Assembly (NCBI GenBank): GCA_002869145.1
Contig: PKTM01000029.1
Span: 1 to 64,000 of the forward strand
Direction of reading: 5' to 3'
From: Denitrovibrio sp.
GTDB lineage: Bacteria; Chrysiogenota; Deferribacteres; Deferribacterales; Geovibrionaceae
DNA: 64,000 nucleotides
The position numbers were made by a program, and so were the translations under genes. The notes under the pieces were generated by a model. That model saw only the letters and a list, made by a program, of their open reading frames with translations. It was not told where the DNA came from and did no database searches. This document shows, piece after piece, positions 18,901-27,446 of the stretch. The stretch's first letter is position 1; the number at the start of each line of letters is the position of its first letter.

Positions 18901-19205
18901 CTGGTACATTTAAATATCTCTCCGAAAACGGCATAGAGGTAGAGAAAGTGGCAAAGGTTCACGAAGGAATAAGACCAAATATCGTTGACAAAATCAAAAA
19001 TGGTAAGATAGCATTTGTTATAAACATCCCGGAAGGAAAAAAGTCACGTTTGGACGGAGAGTCCATCAGGCGTGTCATGTTGAGCTACAGCATTCCTTAT
19101 GTAACCTCTTTAGAGGCTGCCACAGCATCTGTTATAGCCATTAAGTCTGGGCAAAAAGGGATAAATGTTACACCTATTCAGGAATATTATACCAGAGGGA
19201 AGTAA
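15984..19205 (+). CDS. carB: Carbamoyl-phosphate synthase large subunit
   Basis: CarB makes carbamoyl phosphate from bicarbonate, ammonia from CarA, and two ATP, for pyrimidine and arginine synthesis. The 1073 aa chain holds two ATP-grasp halves (starting with [22 protein letters not shown] and [20 protein letters not shown]), the oligomerisation region between, and the C-terminal allosteric MGS domain (about 935-1073). The TTG start follows GGGAGG by 7 nt. carA is not adjacent. It is translationally coupled to pyrK through TAATG. The 281-bp gap before it holds only an imperfect ACCGT/ACGGT inverted repeat near 15926-15943. Confidence 0.96.
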   Translation: MPKREDLKSIMVIGSGPIVIGQACEFDYSGTQAIKALKEEGYRVILINSNPATIMTDPEIADATYIEPLTVEMAEKILAKERPDAILPTVGGQTALNLAKDINDAGLLEKYNVELIGAKIEAIDKAEDRDLFKKAMQKIGLKLPASAVCNTYQDALDCIEEIGFPAIISPSFTLGGTGGNVAYNKEEYKEYVEWGLEASPVTEILVEKSVLGWKEYELEVMRDLNDNVVIICSIENVDAMGVHTGDSITVAPAQTLTDKEYQELRNASIKVIREIGVDTGGSNVQFAVNPENGDQIIIEMNPRVSRSSALASKATGFPIAKIAAKLAVGYTLDELKNDITLKTPASFEPTIDYCVTKWPRFTFEKFPGADNTLTTQMKSVGEAMAIGRTFKESFQKAISSLEIGKSGFDEIYTAEELKSEKTQDEIREYLRRPTAERMWYLAEAFRSGWTIQEIHETCFIDPWFLHNIKQIIDFEAELKELTITTITEDVFKKAKEYGFSDKRLAKLLGCNELDVWSKTKGRVVYKRVDTCGAEFESYTQYLYSTYERECEAEPTDRKKIMILGGGPNRIGQGIEFDYCCVHASFALEEMGFETIMVNCNPETVSTDYDTSDRLYFEPLTREHVLNIVEKENPVGVIVQFGGQTPLKLAVPLEKAGVPILGTSPDSIDCAEDRERFKALMHKLDIMQPANGIAKAAEEAYQIADEIGYPVVVRPSYVLGGRAMEIVYDRESLVNYMVHAVKASEDHPVLIDKYLIHATEVDVDSISDGEICVIGSIMQHIEEAGVHSGDSACSIPTRTISEDIRAQLMRKTKQIAKELNVVGLMNIQYAIKDDQIYMLEVNPRASRTIPFVSKSIGVPLAKLAAKVMAGAKLTDLGFTKEVNINYHTVKESVFPFVKFPGTDVVLGPEMKSTGEVMGIDYDYGAAQYKAQLAAGNKLPKVGKVFISVKDDAKEDILSITRDLYDLGFEIISTSGTFKYLSENGIEVEKVAKVHEGIRPNIVDKIKNGKIAFVINIPEGKKSRLDGESIRRVMLSYSIPYVTSLEAATASVIAIKSGQKGINVTPIQEYYTRGK

Positions 19206-19987
19206 TGGTTGGAAAAATAGTCCGTAATCAGAAACTTAATGATAAGTACTATCTGCTTGAGATAAAGTGTGAGGAATTTGTAAGGGAAGCGAAGGTTGGT
19301 CAGTTTATCATGATAAACACCCGCCATCAGGACTATACAAACGACCCTCTTCTACGCAGACCGCTTGGCGTAGCAAACATAGAGGGCGACAAATTCAGCC
19401 TTGTGTATATGATAGTAGGGAAGGGAACAAGACTCCTTTCCGAGTGTCAAAAGGACACAGAGATAAGCTTTTCTGCTCCTTTGGGCAGCACATTCACACT
19501 TCTTCGTAAAAAGCGTACGGCACTTCTTGCCGGGGGGATAGGTATTGCACCTGTTTATTGGCTGGCGAAAACTCTGAAAGAAGCTGGGTGCGTTGTTGAT
19601 CTTTACTATGGCGGACGCACTATGGACGATGTTGTTTTGCTGGAAGAATTAAAAGAGACAACTGATCATTTAGTAGTGACCACTGACGACGGATCTGCAG
19701 GAATAAAAGGACTAGTCACCGATCCGTTTGGCGAAAACGTAAATTCATACGATCAAATATATGCCTGTGGCCCTAAAGGAATGCTTCGTGCTGTCAGCGA
19801 GATAGCCATGGGAGCTGATGTTCCTGTTGAGGTTTCTCTTGATGAAAGGATGGCTTGTGGTCTTGGCGCATGTCTGGGCTGTATCATCTATGTGAAAGAG
19901 GGTGACGAGACATTACAGAAACGCTGCTGTGTGGAAGGTCCTGTCTTTGACGGTTCCAAAGTTGTTTGGGATACAGTGTGTAAATAA
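19205..19987 (+). CDS. pyrK: Dihydroorotate dehydrogenase electron-transfer subunit
   Basis: PyrK passes electrons from the PyrD flavin to NAD+ through FAD and a [2Fe-2S] cluster. The 260 aa protein has a ferredoxin-reductase-like FAD domain (LRRPLGVANIE), an NAD domain (LLAGGIGIAPVYWLA, YACGPKGML) and the C-terminal cluster ligands Cys218, Cys223, Cys226 and Cys241/242. Its ATG overlaps the carB stop by 1 nt, and pyrD follows after 77 bp. This fits a class 1B, NAD-linked dihydroorotate dehydrogenase as used by anaerobes. Confidence 0.94.
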   Translation: MVGKIVRNQKLNDKYYLLEIKCEEFVREAKVGQFIMINTRHQDYTNDPLLRRPLGVANIEGDKFSLVYMIVGKGTRLLSECQKDTEISFSAPLGSTFTLLRKKRTALLAGGIGIAPVYWLAKTLKEAGCVVDLYYGGRTMDDVVLLEELKETTDHLVVTTDDGSAGIKGLVTDPFGENVNSYDQIYACGPKGMLRAVSEIAMGADVPVEVSLDERMACGLGACLGCIIYVKEGDETLQKRCCVEGPVFDGSKVVWDTVCK

Positions 19988-20064
19988 GGCTAGTGCCCGG
20001 TTTAATTGACACTAATGAAACCTTTGGTTTTTCAGGTGTTCTTGAGTAATATTGTGAGGGGATC

Positions 20065-20985
20065 ATGAGCGATATATTGAAAACTACATTTTGCGGGGTA
20101 AAGTTTAAAAACCCTGTAATAACTGCCAGCGGAACATTCGGATACGGTCTGGAATATGTCAAACATATAGACATAAGCAGGCTGGGCGGCATATCTGTTA
20201 AAGGTATATCCCTTACAGAAGTACCCGGAAACCCTATGCCCCGGATAATGGAGACCACATCAGGCATGCTGAACGCCATAGGATTGCAGAATGTAGGTGT
20301 AGAGCGTTTTCTAAAAGAGAAACTCCCTGCGCTCAGGAAACACGACACAAAGATTATTGTAAATTTTTGGGGTAAAACCCTGGAAGAATATGTAAAAGTA
20401 GCTGAGATTCTGGATGATGCAGATGTTGATATGCTTGAGATGAATATCTCTTGCCCGAACATAAAAGAGGGCGGTATCGCTTTTGGCACTGACCCGGAAA
20501 TGACTTATAAAGTTACTAATGAAGTAAAAAAAGTCCTTAAAAATAAACCACTTATGGTGAAACTATCCCCTAATGTTACAAATATCAGAGTTTTTGCAAA
20601 GGCGTGCGAGGACGCTGGTGCTGATGCCATCAGCGCTATTAACACGCTGCTTGGAATGGCTATAAATATTCATACACGCAAACCTTATATTTCTAATGTT
20701 ACAGGCGGTCTTTCAGGCCCTGCCATAAAGCCTGTTGCGGTTCGTATGGTTCATGAGACATTCAGCTCCGTCAAAATCCCTATTATGGGCATCGGCGGAA
20801 TCACTAACTGGCAGGACGTAGTGGAATTCGCACTGGTAGGTGCAGGAGCCGTACAGGTAGGCACTGCAAACTTTGTTGACCCTCAAATACCTATTAATAT
20901 CATTGATGATCTGGAAAACCATTTAAAAGTGAACAATATAGCGTCCTTTTCAGAACTTGTTGGTAAAGCGGATTTTTCTAAATAG
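20065..20985 (+). CDS. pyrD: Dihydroorotate dehydrogenase, catalytic subunit (class 1B)
   Basis: PyrD oxidises dihydroorotate to orotate. At 306 aa it shows the class 1 blocks NPVITASGTFGYG, GISVKGISL, MLEMNISCPNIKEGG, MVKLSPNVTNI, AISAINTLLGMAI, VTGGLSGPAIKPVAVR and MGIGGITNWQDVVEF. The adjacent pyrK shows the PyrDB/PyrK heterotetramer form. The ATG follows GAGGGG. It is the last gene of carB-pyrK-pyrD. Confidence 0.95.
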   Translation: MSDILKTTFCGVKFKNPVITASGTFGYGLEYVKHIDISRLGGISVKGISLTEVPGNPMPRIMETTSGMLNAIGLQNVGVERFLKEKLPALRKHDTKIIVNFWGKTLEEYVKVAEILDDADVDMLEMNISCPNIKEGGIAFGTDPEMTYKVTNEVKKVLKNKPLMVKLSPNVTNIRVFAKACEDAGADAISAINTLLGMAINIHTRKPYISNVTGGLSGPAIKPVAVRMVHETFSSVKIPIMGIGGITNWQDVVEFALVGAGAVQVGTANFVDPQIPINIIDDLENHLKVNNIASFSELVGKADFSK

Positions 20986-21054
20986 GAAATTATTCTCACT
21001 TAACATTTAAAAAAATCATGCAGTAATTCAAAATGCGATTAAAAAAAAGTAATT

Positions 21055-21170
21055 GATACTAATTAGGTATCATCTGGTAAATATCTATCATGATAAATAA
21101 ACCTTTATAAGATATTTTATCTAAAACCCCTTTGAGCACCTTGACTTGATCATATAAATCAATTAGTATC
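21055..21170 (+). repeat. Repeated GATAC-TAATT elements, candidate operators for the hom operon
   Basis: GATACTAATT (21055-21064), its near reverse complement AATTAGGTATC (21061-21071) and the exact reverse complement AATTAGTATC (21161-21170) occur upstream of hom. The last copy overlaps the predicted -10 box. The spacing of about 100 bp would suit a repressor that loops DNA or binds two sites. The binding protein is not known. Confidence 0.4.
21141..21169 (+). promoter_or_regulatory. Probable promoter of the hom-apgM-lysC-cimA operon
   Basis: TTGACT (21141-21146) and TAGTAT (21164-21169) are 17 bp apart. The -10 lies inside the third copy of the AATTAGTATC repeat, which suggests that promoter use can be blocked by a bound protein. 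Confidence 0.45.
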
Positions 21171-21221
21171 TCATGACGTATAATTTAGACAGTAAAACTG
21201 TATCCAGAAACGGAGGATTTA

Positions 21222-22541
21222 ATGACTGGCAAGGTAAATGTAGGGCTTATAGGATACGGTACAGTAGGCAAAGGAACCGCTGAGGTACTTATTAACAACA
21301 GACTCACTATACTTGAAAATACTGGGGTTAACGTCAGCCTTAAAATGGTGGCTGACTTAGCAATAGATAAGTCGAACCTGGATGAACTTCTTTCAGAGGT
21401 TGAAGTAGTCACCAATAACGCATCAGATGTAATTAACGATCCTGAAATAGATATTGTTGTGGAACTCATAGGCGGATACACACACGCTAAAGACTTCATT
21501 ATAGAAGCTTTGAACAATAAAAAACATGTGGTTTCAGCAAATAAAGCACTTTTTGCTATGCACGGAACAGAGATATTTCAAGCGGCTGACTTCAACGGCG
21601 TAAATGTTCTTTTTGAAGGTGCTGTTGCAGGCGGTATACCTATTTTGCGTGTACTTAAAGAAGATCTCGCTGCAAACAACATTAAAGAGATATTTGGGAT
21701 TATAAACGGCACAGCAAACTATATCCTCACCAGAATGGAAAAAGAGGGGAAAGAGTTTAAAGATGTGCTTCATGTTGCACAGGACAAAGGCTATGCGGAA
21801 GCTGATCCTACTTTCGACATAGAAGGCATTGACACAGCGCATAAAATAGCTCTTCTTGCCTCAATAGGCTTTAACACTCTTATACCTTTCGAAAAAATAT
21901 ATGTGGAAGGTATCACAAATATTAAGCAGATAGACATCGAGTTTGCTAAAAAACTTGACTGTAAAATAAAGCTTCTGGCCATTGCAAAAAAACACGAGGA
22001 CGATATTGAGGTGAGAGTTCACCCTACAATGGTTCCTGATATAGAGCTAATGGCTCAGGTTGATGGTGTTTTCAACGCAGTGGAGATTATTGGCGACATG
22101 GTAGACAAAACAATGCACTACGGCCGAGGAGCAGGTGGCAAACCAACTGGCTCTGCTGTGGTTGGAGATGTTATCTCCATTGCTAAAGATATAGCCTCCG
22201 GATGTACAAAAAGAACACCTATTCTTGGCTTTACCAGAGAATATACATATTACTACCCGATCAAAGACATAAAAGACATTCAGTCCGCTTTTTATCTGCG
22301 TTTCAGCGTTGTTGACGAACCCGGCACTATGGCTACCATAGCTGGGATACTTGCCAAATACGGCATCAGCATCTCAGAAGCTATGCAGACTGACGAACGT
22401 GACCCGGGCGAAGCTGTGAATATGGTCTTTATGACACATAAGACTGTAGGCAGAATGCTCCACGCCGCACTGGAAGAGATAGACAACTCAGATGTCATAC
22501 GTGACCAGACAGTTGCTATCAGAGTTAAGGAGCTTGTATAA
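21222..22541 (+). CDS. hom: Homoserine dehydrogenase with C-terminal ACT domain
   Basis: Reduces aspartate semialdehyde to homoserine, for threonine and methionine. The 439 aa protein has the N-terminal NAD(P) motif GLIGYGTVGKGTAEVL, the substrate region GIINGTANYILTRM, KGYAEADPTFDIEGIDTAHK, GRGAGGKPTGSAVVGD, and an ACT regulatory domain (about 355-439, FSVVDEPGTMATIAGILAKYGISI). The ATG follows CGGAGG. It leads an operon for the aspartate family and isoleucine, with feedback control by amino acids likely through the ACT domain. Confidence 0.95.
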   Translation: MTGKVNVGLIGYGTVGKGTAEVLINNRLTILENTGVNVSLKMVADLAIDKSNLDELLSEVEVVTNNASDVINDPEIDIVVELIGGYTHAKDFIIEALNNKKHVVSANKALFAMHGTEIFQAADFNGVNVLFEGAVAGGIPILRVLKEDLAANNIKEIFGIINGTANYILTRMEKEGKEFKDVLHVAQDKGYAEADPTFDIEGIDTAHKIALLASIGFNTLIPFEKIYVEGITNIKQIDIEFAKKLDCKIKLLAIAKKHEDDIEVRVHPTMVPDIELMAQVDGVFNAVEIIGDMVDKTMHYGRGAGGKPTGSAVVGDVISIAKDIASGCTKRTPILGFTREYTYYYPIKDIKDIQSAFYLRFSVVDEPGTMATIAGILAKYGISISEAMQTDERDPGEAVNMVFMTHKTVGRMLHAALEEIDNSDVIRDQTVAIRVKELV

Positions 22542-22542
22542 A

Positions 22543-23709
22543 ATGAAATATCTGGTACTGCTCACAGACGGGATGAGCGACCACAAGCAGGACGAGCTTG
22601 GCGGTAAAACCATTATGGAATATGCAAACACGCCTAATCTGGACTATATGGCAGAAAAGGGTGTTTGCGGGCTGATAAAGACAACTCCAGACGGTTATTA
22701 CCCCGGCAGCGATATCTGCAACCTCTCCATGATAGGTTATGACCCTACTCGATTTTACTCAGGCAGAAGCCCGCTTGAGGCTGTCAGCGCCGGAGTAGAG
22801 CTGAATGAAGGCGACATGTGTTTCAGATGCAATCTAGTCACATACGAAGGGGATATTTTAGAAGATAACTCAGCACATCATATAGATAACGCCACAGCTA
22901 AGAAGGCTGTCGCTGCTCTGAACAGTGAATTTGGAGCTGAGGGGCTAGAGTTCGTAAGCGGACTAGGCTTCAGAAACCTTATGGTAATGCGCGGTGTGGA
23001 TTACGACATCAAAACTGCTCAACCCCACGATATAATTGGAAAAGACTCACTGCCTCATCTTCCAACAGGAGAGGGTTCTGAGAAGATAATCAAAATAATG
23101 AACCGAGCAGGAAAAATCCTTAACTCAGGAGATTTTGGCAAGGCAAACGGAATATGGATATGGGGAGAGGGGAGAAAACCTTCTTTGCCGGCATTTAAAG
23201 ATATGTACGGTCTGGACGCCTCAGTTATAGCCGCTGTAGACCTTATCAGAGGTATTGGCATGTGCGGCGGGATGAAAGTAATAGATGTTCCAGGCGCAAC
23301 AGGATTTATCGACACAAACTTCGCAGGGAAAGCGGAATACGCTATAAAAGCCCTTGAAGACAGCGATTATGTTTTTCTTCATGTGGAGGCAGCCGACGAG
23401 GCCGGACACATGGGAATTATTGAAGAAAAAGTGAAAGCAGTGGAGAATATTGACAGTAAAATGTGCCCTGTCATTCTTGAAGGGATGAAAAAATTCGGGG
23501 ATTTCAGAATACTTGTATCTCCTGACCACCCTACACCTGTAAAGCTCAGAACTCATGTTCCGGAGCCGGTACCGGCTATCATTTTTGGTACAGGCGTAAA
23601 CCCTGATGAAAATCAGGCTTATAGTGAATTTATAAAGCCGACCTTCTTTATAGAAGACGGGTATAAGATTGCGGAATTTTTTCTTAAAAGCACCGTAATA
23701 AACGGTTAG
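22543..23709 (+). CDS. ApgM-type phosphoglycerate mutase-like protein, probable homoserine kinase
   Basis: A 388 aa member of the alkaline-phosphatase-like, cofactor-independent phosphoglycerate mutase (ApgM) family. Visible blocks are VLLTDGMSDHKQDELGGKT, the Ser nucleophile region YPGSDICNLSMIGYDP, HLPTGEGS, and the metal sites HVEAADEAGHMG and SPDHPTPV. It lies directly between hom and lysC, and this ApgM subgroup has been proposed as a non-homologous homoserine kinase (the TIGR02535 type) in bacteria without thrB. A role in making O-phosphohomoserine is thus more likely than glycolysis, but both are open. The ATG at 22543, just after the hom stop, is the family start. Confidence 0.78.
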   Translation: MKYLVLLTDGMSDHKQDELGGKTIMEYANTPNLDYMAEKGVCGLIKTTPDGYYPGSDICNLSMIGYDPTRFYSGRSPLEAVSAGVELNEGDMCFRCNLVTYEGDILEDNSAHHIDNATAKKAVAALNSEFGAEGLEFVSGLGFRNLMVMRGVDYDIKTAQPHDIIGKDSLPHLPTGEGSEKIIKIMNRAGKILNSGDFGKANGIWIWGEGRKPSLPAFKDMYGLDASVIAAVDLIRGIGMCGGMKVIDVPGATGFIDTNFAGKAEYAIKALEDSDYVFLHVEAADEAGHMGIIEEKVKAVENIDSKMCPVILEGMKKFGDFRILVSPDHPTPVKLRTHVPEPVPAIIFGTGVNPDENQAYSEFIKPTFFIEDGYKIAEFFLKSTVING

Positions 23710-23727
23710 CCACACAAGGAGGGACCT

Positions 23728-24942
23728 GTGGGCATTGTTGTAATGAAGTTCGGAGGAACCAGTGTAGGTTCTTTGGAACGGATCAGAAATGTTGCGAAAA
23801 TTATCGCTAAAAAGAAAGAAGAAGGGCACGATGTAGTTGTTACATGTTCAGCTATGGCTGGGGAAACTGACAGACTTATTAACCTTCTTAAAGAAGTTGA
23901 CGAGGATTTTTCCCCTCGTGAGTATGATCAGCTTGTTCATACTGGTGAAACAGCTAGTACACCTCTTGTAGCCCAGACGCTCATCACTATGGGTTATCCT
24001 GCTGTATCACTTACCGGATACCAGTTTGGTATGATAACGGACGGCTCTTACGCTAAGGCCAGGATATTAGAGATTAACCCTGAGCGAATCTTTGAAGAGC
24101 TTAAACAGGGCAAGATTTGCATCTGTGCTGGTTTTCAGGGGCTTGACCCAAAAACAGACGACATAAACACTCTCGGCAGAGGCGGTTCAGACACCACAGC
24201 GGTTGCCATTGCAGCAGCACTTAACGCTAGCGTATGCGAAATATACACAGATGTGGATGGAATATATACAGCTGACCCCAGAATTGTTAATAATGCTAAA
24301 AAACTTGACAGGATTTCATACGACGAAATGCTCGAACTCGCTTCTCTCGGTGCGAAAGTGCTCCAGTCTAGGTGCGTAGAGCTAGGTATGAACCATAATG
24401 TTGATATTCTTGTACTATCCTCTATGGAGGAGAAACCAGGTACACTTGTCACAAAGGAGGACGAAGAGATGGAGCAGGTTATAGTAACAGGCGTTGTTTC
24501 TGATAAAAATCAGGCTAAAATAACAATTACAGCAGTGCCGGACAAACCGGGTATTGCATCAAATATTTTTAATAAAATTGCAGAAGCAAACATTAACGTA
24601 GACGTTATTGTTCAGAATGTCAGCAAAGAGGGTAACACAGACCTTTCTTTTACTGTTCAAAAGACAGATATAATAAAAGCTAAAGAAGTATGCACTATAG
24701 TAGCTAAAGAGATAGGTGCAAGAGAGGTTAGAGCTGACGAGAACATCGCCAAAGTTAGTATTGTGGGTGTCGGGATGAGAAGCCATGCAGGCGTAGCCGC
24801 AAAGATGTTTACACTTCTGGCTGATACAGGCATTAATATACAAATGATTACAACAAGTGAGATAAAGGTTTCCTGTGTAATAGAGGGTAAATTCTCAGAA
24901 CTTGCAGTGAGAACTCTTCATGAGGCTTTTGTCGAGGCATAA
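23728..24942 (+). CDS. lysC: Aspartate kinase
   Basis: Phosphorylates aspartate at the entry to lysine, threonine and methionine synthesis. The 404 aa form has the N-terminal [11 protein letters not shown] motif, the catalytic [15 protein letters not shown] block, [14 protein letters not shown], and two tandem ACT domains (about 265-404). The GTG start sits 4-5 nt after AAGGAGGG. It is placed between the putative homoserine kinase and cimA, so flux into the whole pathway is expressed together. Confidence 0.95.
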   Translation: MGIVVMKFGGTSVGSLERIRNVAKIIAKKKEEGHDVVVTCSAMAGETDRLINLLKEVDEDFSPREYDQLVHTGETASTPLVAQTLITMGYPAVSLTGYQFGMITDGSYAKARILEINPERIFEELKQGKICICAGFQGLDPKTDDINTLGRGGSDTTAVAIAAALNASVCEIYTDVDGIYTADPRIVNNAKKLDRISYDEMLELASLGAKVLQSRCVELGMNHNVDILVLSSMEEKPGTLVTKEDEEMEQVIVTGVVSDKNQAKITITAVPDKPGIASNIFNKIAEANINVDVIVQNVSKEGNTDLSFTVQKTDIIKAKEVCTIVAKEIGAREVRADENIAKVSIVGVGMRSHAGVAAKMFTLLADTGINIQMITTSEIKVSCVIEGKFSELAVRTLHEAFVEA

Positions 24943-24963
24943 ACAGAAGAATAGGGGATTATT

Positions 24964-26544
24964 ATGGGAAGACGAGTGGAAATATACGATACCACGCTCA
25001 GAGACGGTACGCAGGGCGAGGACGTAAACTTTACCATCGCGGACAAGGTTAAGATAGCAGAGGCTCTGTACGATTTTGGTGTATCATATATCGAAGGAGG
25101 CTGGCCAGGGTCTAACCCCAGAGATATCGGTTTTTTCAATGCTGTAAAAAAATCAAATGTTCCAGATGAATATATAGCGGCCTTCGGAAGCACTAGGCGT
25201 GCAAAAAGAACGTGTGATAGCGACGAGAATATTCAGGCTTTGCTAGAGGTTGAAGTTCCGAATCTTACCATTTTTGGAAAAACATGGGATTTACACGTTA
25301 CAGAGGCTTTGAAAATTGATCTTGAGCATAATCTTGAGCTTATCAACGACTCGCTCTCATACCTTAAAACTAAGGTGGATAAAGCTTTTTATGATGCTGA
25401 GCATTTTTTTGACGGCTATAAAGCAAATAAAGACTACGCCATTAAAACTATTAAGGCTGCTATGGATGCCAAGGCTGATTGCATTATTCTCTGCGACACT
25501 AACGGCGGCACAATGCCAGAAGAGATCACAAGTATTATGCAGGAACTGATAAAAGTAACATGTAATTACCCACTAGGAATACATTGCCATAACGACAGTG
25601 ACTGTGCAGTTGCAAACTCTGTAATTGCTGTACGAAATGGTGCTGTGCATGTTCAGGGTACAGTTAACGGATACGGGGAGAGATGCGGGAATGCAAACTT
25701 AATGTCTGTAATCCCAAACCTTCAGCTGAAATACGGTTACGACTGTGTCCCTGCTGAAAAGCTTAAAAACCTAAGAACAGTTTCAAGATACATAAATGAA
25801 CTTGGGAACCTGAAACACAATATCCATCAGCCATACGTAGGGCGCTCATCCTTCGCTCATAAGGGTGGAGTTCATGTGAGTGCTATTATGAAAAATTCCA
25901 GCACATACGAGCATATTCAGCCTGAGATGGTTGGCAACCGACAGCGTGTACTTTTGTCTGATCTTTCAGGTAAATCAAACCTTATCTATAAAGCTAAAGA
26001 TTTCGGGCTTGACGTAGACAGCTCTGATCCGAAGATAAACGCAGTTGTAGAATCTCTTAAAGAGCTGGAAAACAAAGGCTTTCAATATGAAGGTGCAGAA
26101 GCATCTTTTGAGCTTCTTATGCGTAAAACTATGGGAACATTTACTCCTTTCTTCGACTCTATGAGCTATAGAGTTCTGGACGAGAAAAAAACAGACGAAA
26201 GTCCTCTGGCAGAGGCTACTGTTATGCTTCAAGTGGAAGGCGAGAAGGAACACACTGCTGCTCAAGGTAACGGCCCTGTAAATGCCATAGATAACGCTAT
26301 TAGAAAAGCTCTGCTGAAGTTCTATCCAAATCTTGCAGATATGGAACTGGTTGACTATAAAGTAAGGATACTAACTGCCGGATCTGGTACAGAGGCCGTC
26401 ACCAGAGTTCTTATAGAATCTAAAGATTCTGAATCCGTATGGGGTACTGTAGGTGTAGCTACAAATATTGTTGATGCGTCATATCAGGCTCTTATGGACT
26501 CAATAGAATATAAATTACTTAAAGATAAAGAAAAAATAATATAA
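24964..26544 (+). CDS. cimA: (R)-citramalate synthase
   Basis: CimA condenses acetyl-CoA and pyruvate to citramalate, giving 2-oxobutyrate for isoleucine without threonine deaminase. The 526 aa sequence matches the long CimA type: EIYDTTLRDGTQGEDVNFTI, YIEGGWPGSNPRD, LCDTNGGTMPEE, IHCHNDSDCAVANS, VQGTVNGYGERCGNANL, and a C-terminal LeuA-type regulatory domain (about 395-520). Its place behind hom and lysC matches a shared branched-chain/aspartate operon. LeuA is excluded as first choice because the GGWPGSNP block is characteristic of CimA. Confidence 0.93.
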   Translation: MGRRVEIYDTTLRDGTQGEDVNFTIADKVKIAEALYDFGVSYIEGGWPGSNPRDIGFFNAVKKSNVPDEYIAAFGSTRRAKRTCDSDENIQALLEVEVPNLTIFGKTWDLHVTEALKIDLEHNLELINDSLSYLKTKVDKAFYDAEHFFDGYKANKDYAIKTIKAAMDAKADCIILCDTNGGTMPEEITSIMQELIKVTCNYPLGIHCHNDSDCAVANSVIAVRNGAVHVQGTVNGYGERCGNANLMSVIPNLQLKYGYDCVPAEKLKNLRTVSRYINELGNLKHNIHQPYVGRSSFAHKGGVHVSAIMKNSSTYEHIQPEMVGNRQRVLLSDLSGKSNLIYKAKDFGLDVDSSDPKINAVVESLKELENKGFQYEGAEASFELLMRKTMGTFTPFFDSMSYRVLDEKKTDESPLAEATVMLQVEGEKEHTAAQGNGPVNAIDNAIRKALLKFYPNLADMELVDYKVRILTAGSGTEAVTRVLIESKDSESVWGTVGVATNIVDASYQALMDSIEYKLLKDKEKII

Positions 26545-26553
26545 TTTTAACTG

Positions 26554-26579
26554 TGCCGTCTGTCTAAAGGCAGGCGGCA
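26554..26579 (+). terminator. Hairpin after cimA, possible terminator
   Basis: TGCCGTCTGTC and GGCAGGCGGCA pair over 11 bp (two G-U pairs) around a TAAA loop, right after the cimA stop. There is no clean T-run after it, so it may be a weak terminator or a processing/stability stem. Confidence 0.5.
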
Positions 26580-26588
26580 TATTACCAC

Positions 26589-26616
26589 TTGACACTATTA
26601 ATTTAAGAATTATAAT
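26589..26616 (+). promoter_or_regulatory. Promoter for a candidate small RNA
   Basis: TTGACA (26589-26594) and TATAAT (26611-26616) are 16 bp apart; a second TATAAT lies at 26622-26627. No plus-strand gene follows for 800 bp, but a strong terminator hairpin does. Confidence 0.6.
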
Positions 26617-26623
26617 TATTGTA

Positions 26624-26767
26624 TAATCAATTTACTATTTACATATTTATAAATTTTTAGAAAACAGCTACTTAACAACAAAAAAATAAAATAGAACTTT
26701 AGCCCGGCTATTTCTATGCTTTATCCCTCCTCCCCCCTTAAAGCATGTAGCCGGGATTTTTTATTTC
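26624..26767 (+). ncRNA. Candidate small RNA with a C-rich terminator loop
   Basis: Between the promoter and a T-run there is about 140 nt with no open reading frame. The 3' end folds into two coaxial 8-bp stems: CCCGGCTA (26703-26710) with TAGCCGGG (26748-26755), and ATGCTTTA (26716-26723) with TAAAGCAT (26739-26746). They enclose a 15-nt loop TCCCTCCTCCCCCCT and are followed by ATTTTTTATTT. A loop of repeated CCUCC could pair with Shine-Dalgarno sequences, as C-rich sRNAs do in other bacteria. The exact start is inferred. The hairpin may also end minus-strand transcripts of the next gene. Confidence 0.5.
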
Positions 26768-26829
26768 ACCAAGCTTTTAATGTTAAAACATGATGGTCAG
26801 GTTGGATATTAGTGATAATTAAGCAGTAG

Positions 26830-27297
26830 TTATTTTACAGCAGGTGTTTTTTCTTGAATCCAGTCATTTTCAATAGCTATATCTACTATTCTCATTGCAA
26901 CAAAGTCAACTGTTTTGGTGCAGTTCTTATATTTACCAAGCCCGAAGACTTTTGAACTGTTTTTAGTAATAACTCTGCAGCAAGCGCTTCTGAACTCGTG
27001 TCTGAATTCGTCATGAAGCTGTTTGACTATATCTTGAAGTTTTTCTGTAGATTCGTCAGGGGACAATCTTCCGCCCATAGTGCTTAAAACAAATGTCCCG
27101 CCGGCAAGTGCTCCGCAGATACAGCCTGAGCCGCCAATACCCTCAACAAAGGCTGACATACCTCTTTTCATAGCATCACTATATTCATTATCAGTATACT
27201 TTTCAAATGCTAGCAGAACAGCTTCGGAGCAATGATATCCGCTTTTGAAGAGCCTTACAGCTTCGATAGAAACTTTAACAGCTAATGGTTCAGGCAT
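26830..27297 (-). CDS. C_GCAxxG_C_C family redox-motif protein
   Basis: A 155 aa cytosolic protein of the C_GCAxxG_C_C family, whose function is not established; the conserved cysteines suggest a redox or metal role. The family pattern is visible: a first Cys in SGYHCSEAVL (about 23), the GCICGALAGGTFVL motif (about 58-71), a CC pair near 107, and a Cys near 125. No signal peptide. It converges with the candidate small RNA and diverges from the binding-protein gene at 27.4 kb. Confidence 0.78.
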   Translation of the reverse strand: MPEPLAVKVSIEAVRLFKSGYHCSEAVLLAFEKYTDNEYSDAMKRGMSAFVEGIGGSGCICGALAGGTFVLSTMGGRLSPDESTEKLQDIVKQLHDEFRHEFRSACCRVITKNSSKVFGLGKYKNCTKTVDFVAMRIVDIAIENDWIQEKTPAVK

Positions 27298-27446
27298 TAA
27301 ATATTCACCATATTTTTACTATTAGAAACACTTTTGCTAAAATAGTATATACTGCAGTCATGTCAATATATATTTAGGGTACTCTTTGTTGTATTGTTAA
27401 ACTCTTTTAGTTACAATAAATATATACTCAAAATATTGAGGTTTTA

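Noticed and set aside
26554-26767. Leader peptide or attenuator belonging to cimA
   Set aside because: The elements are downstream of cimA and on the same strand, so they cannot control its start; a separate RNA or terminators explain them better.
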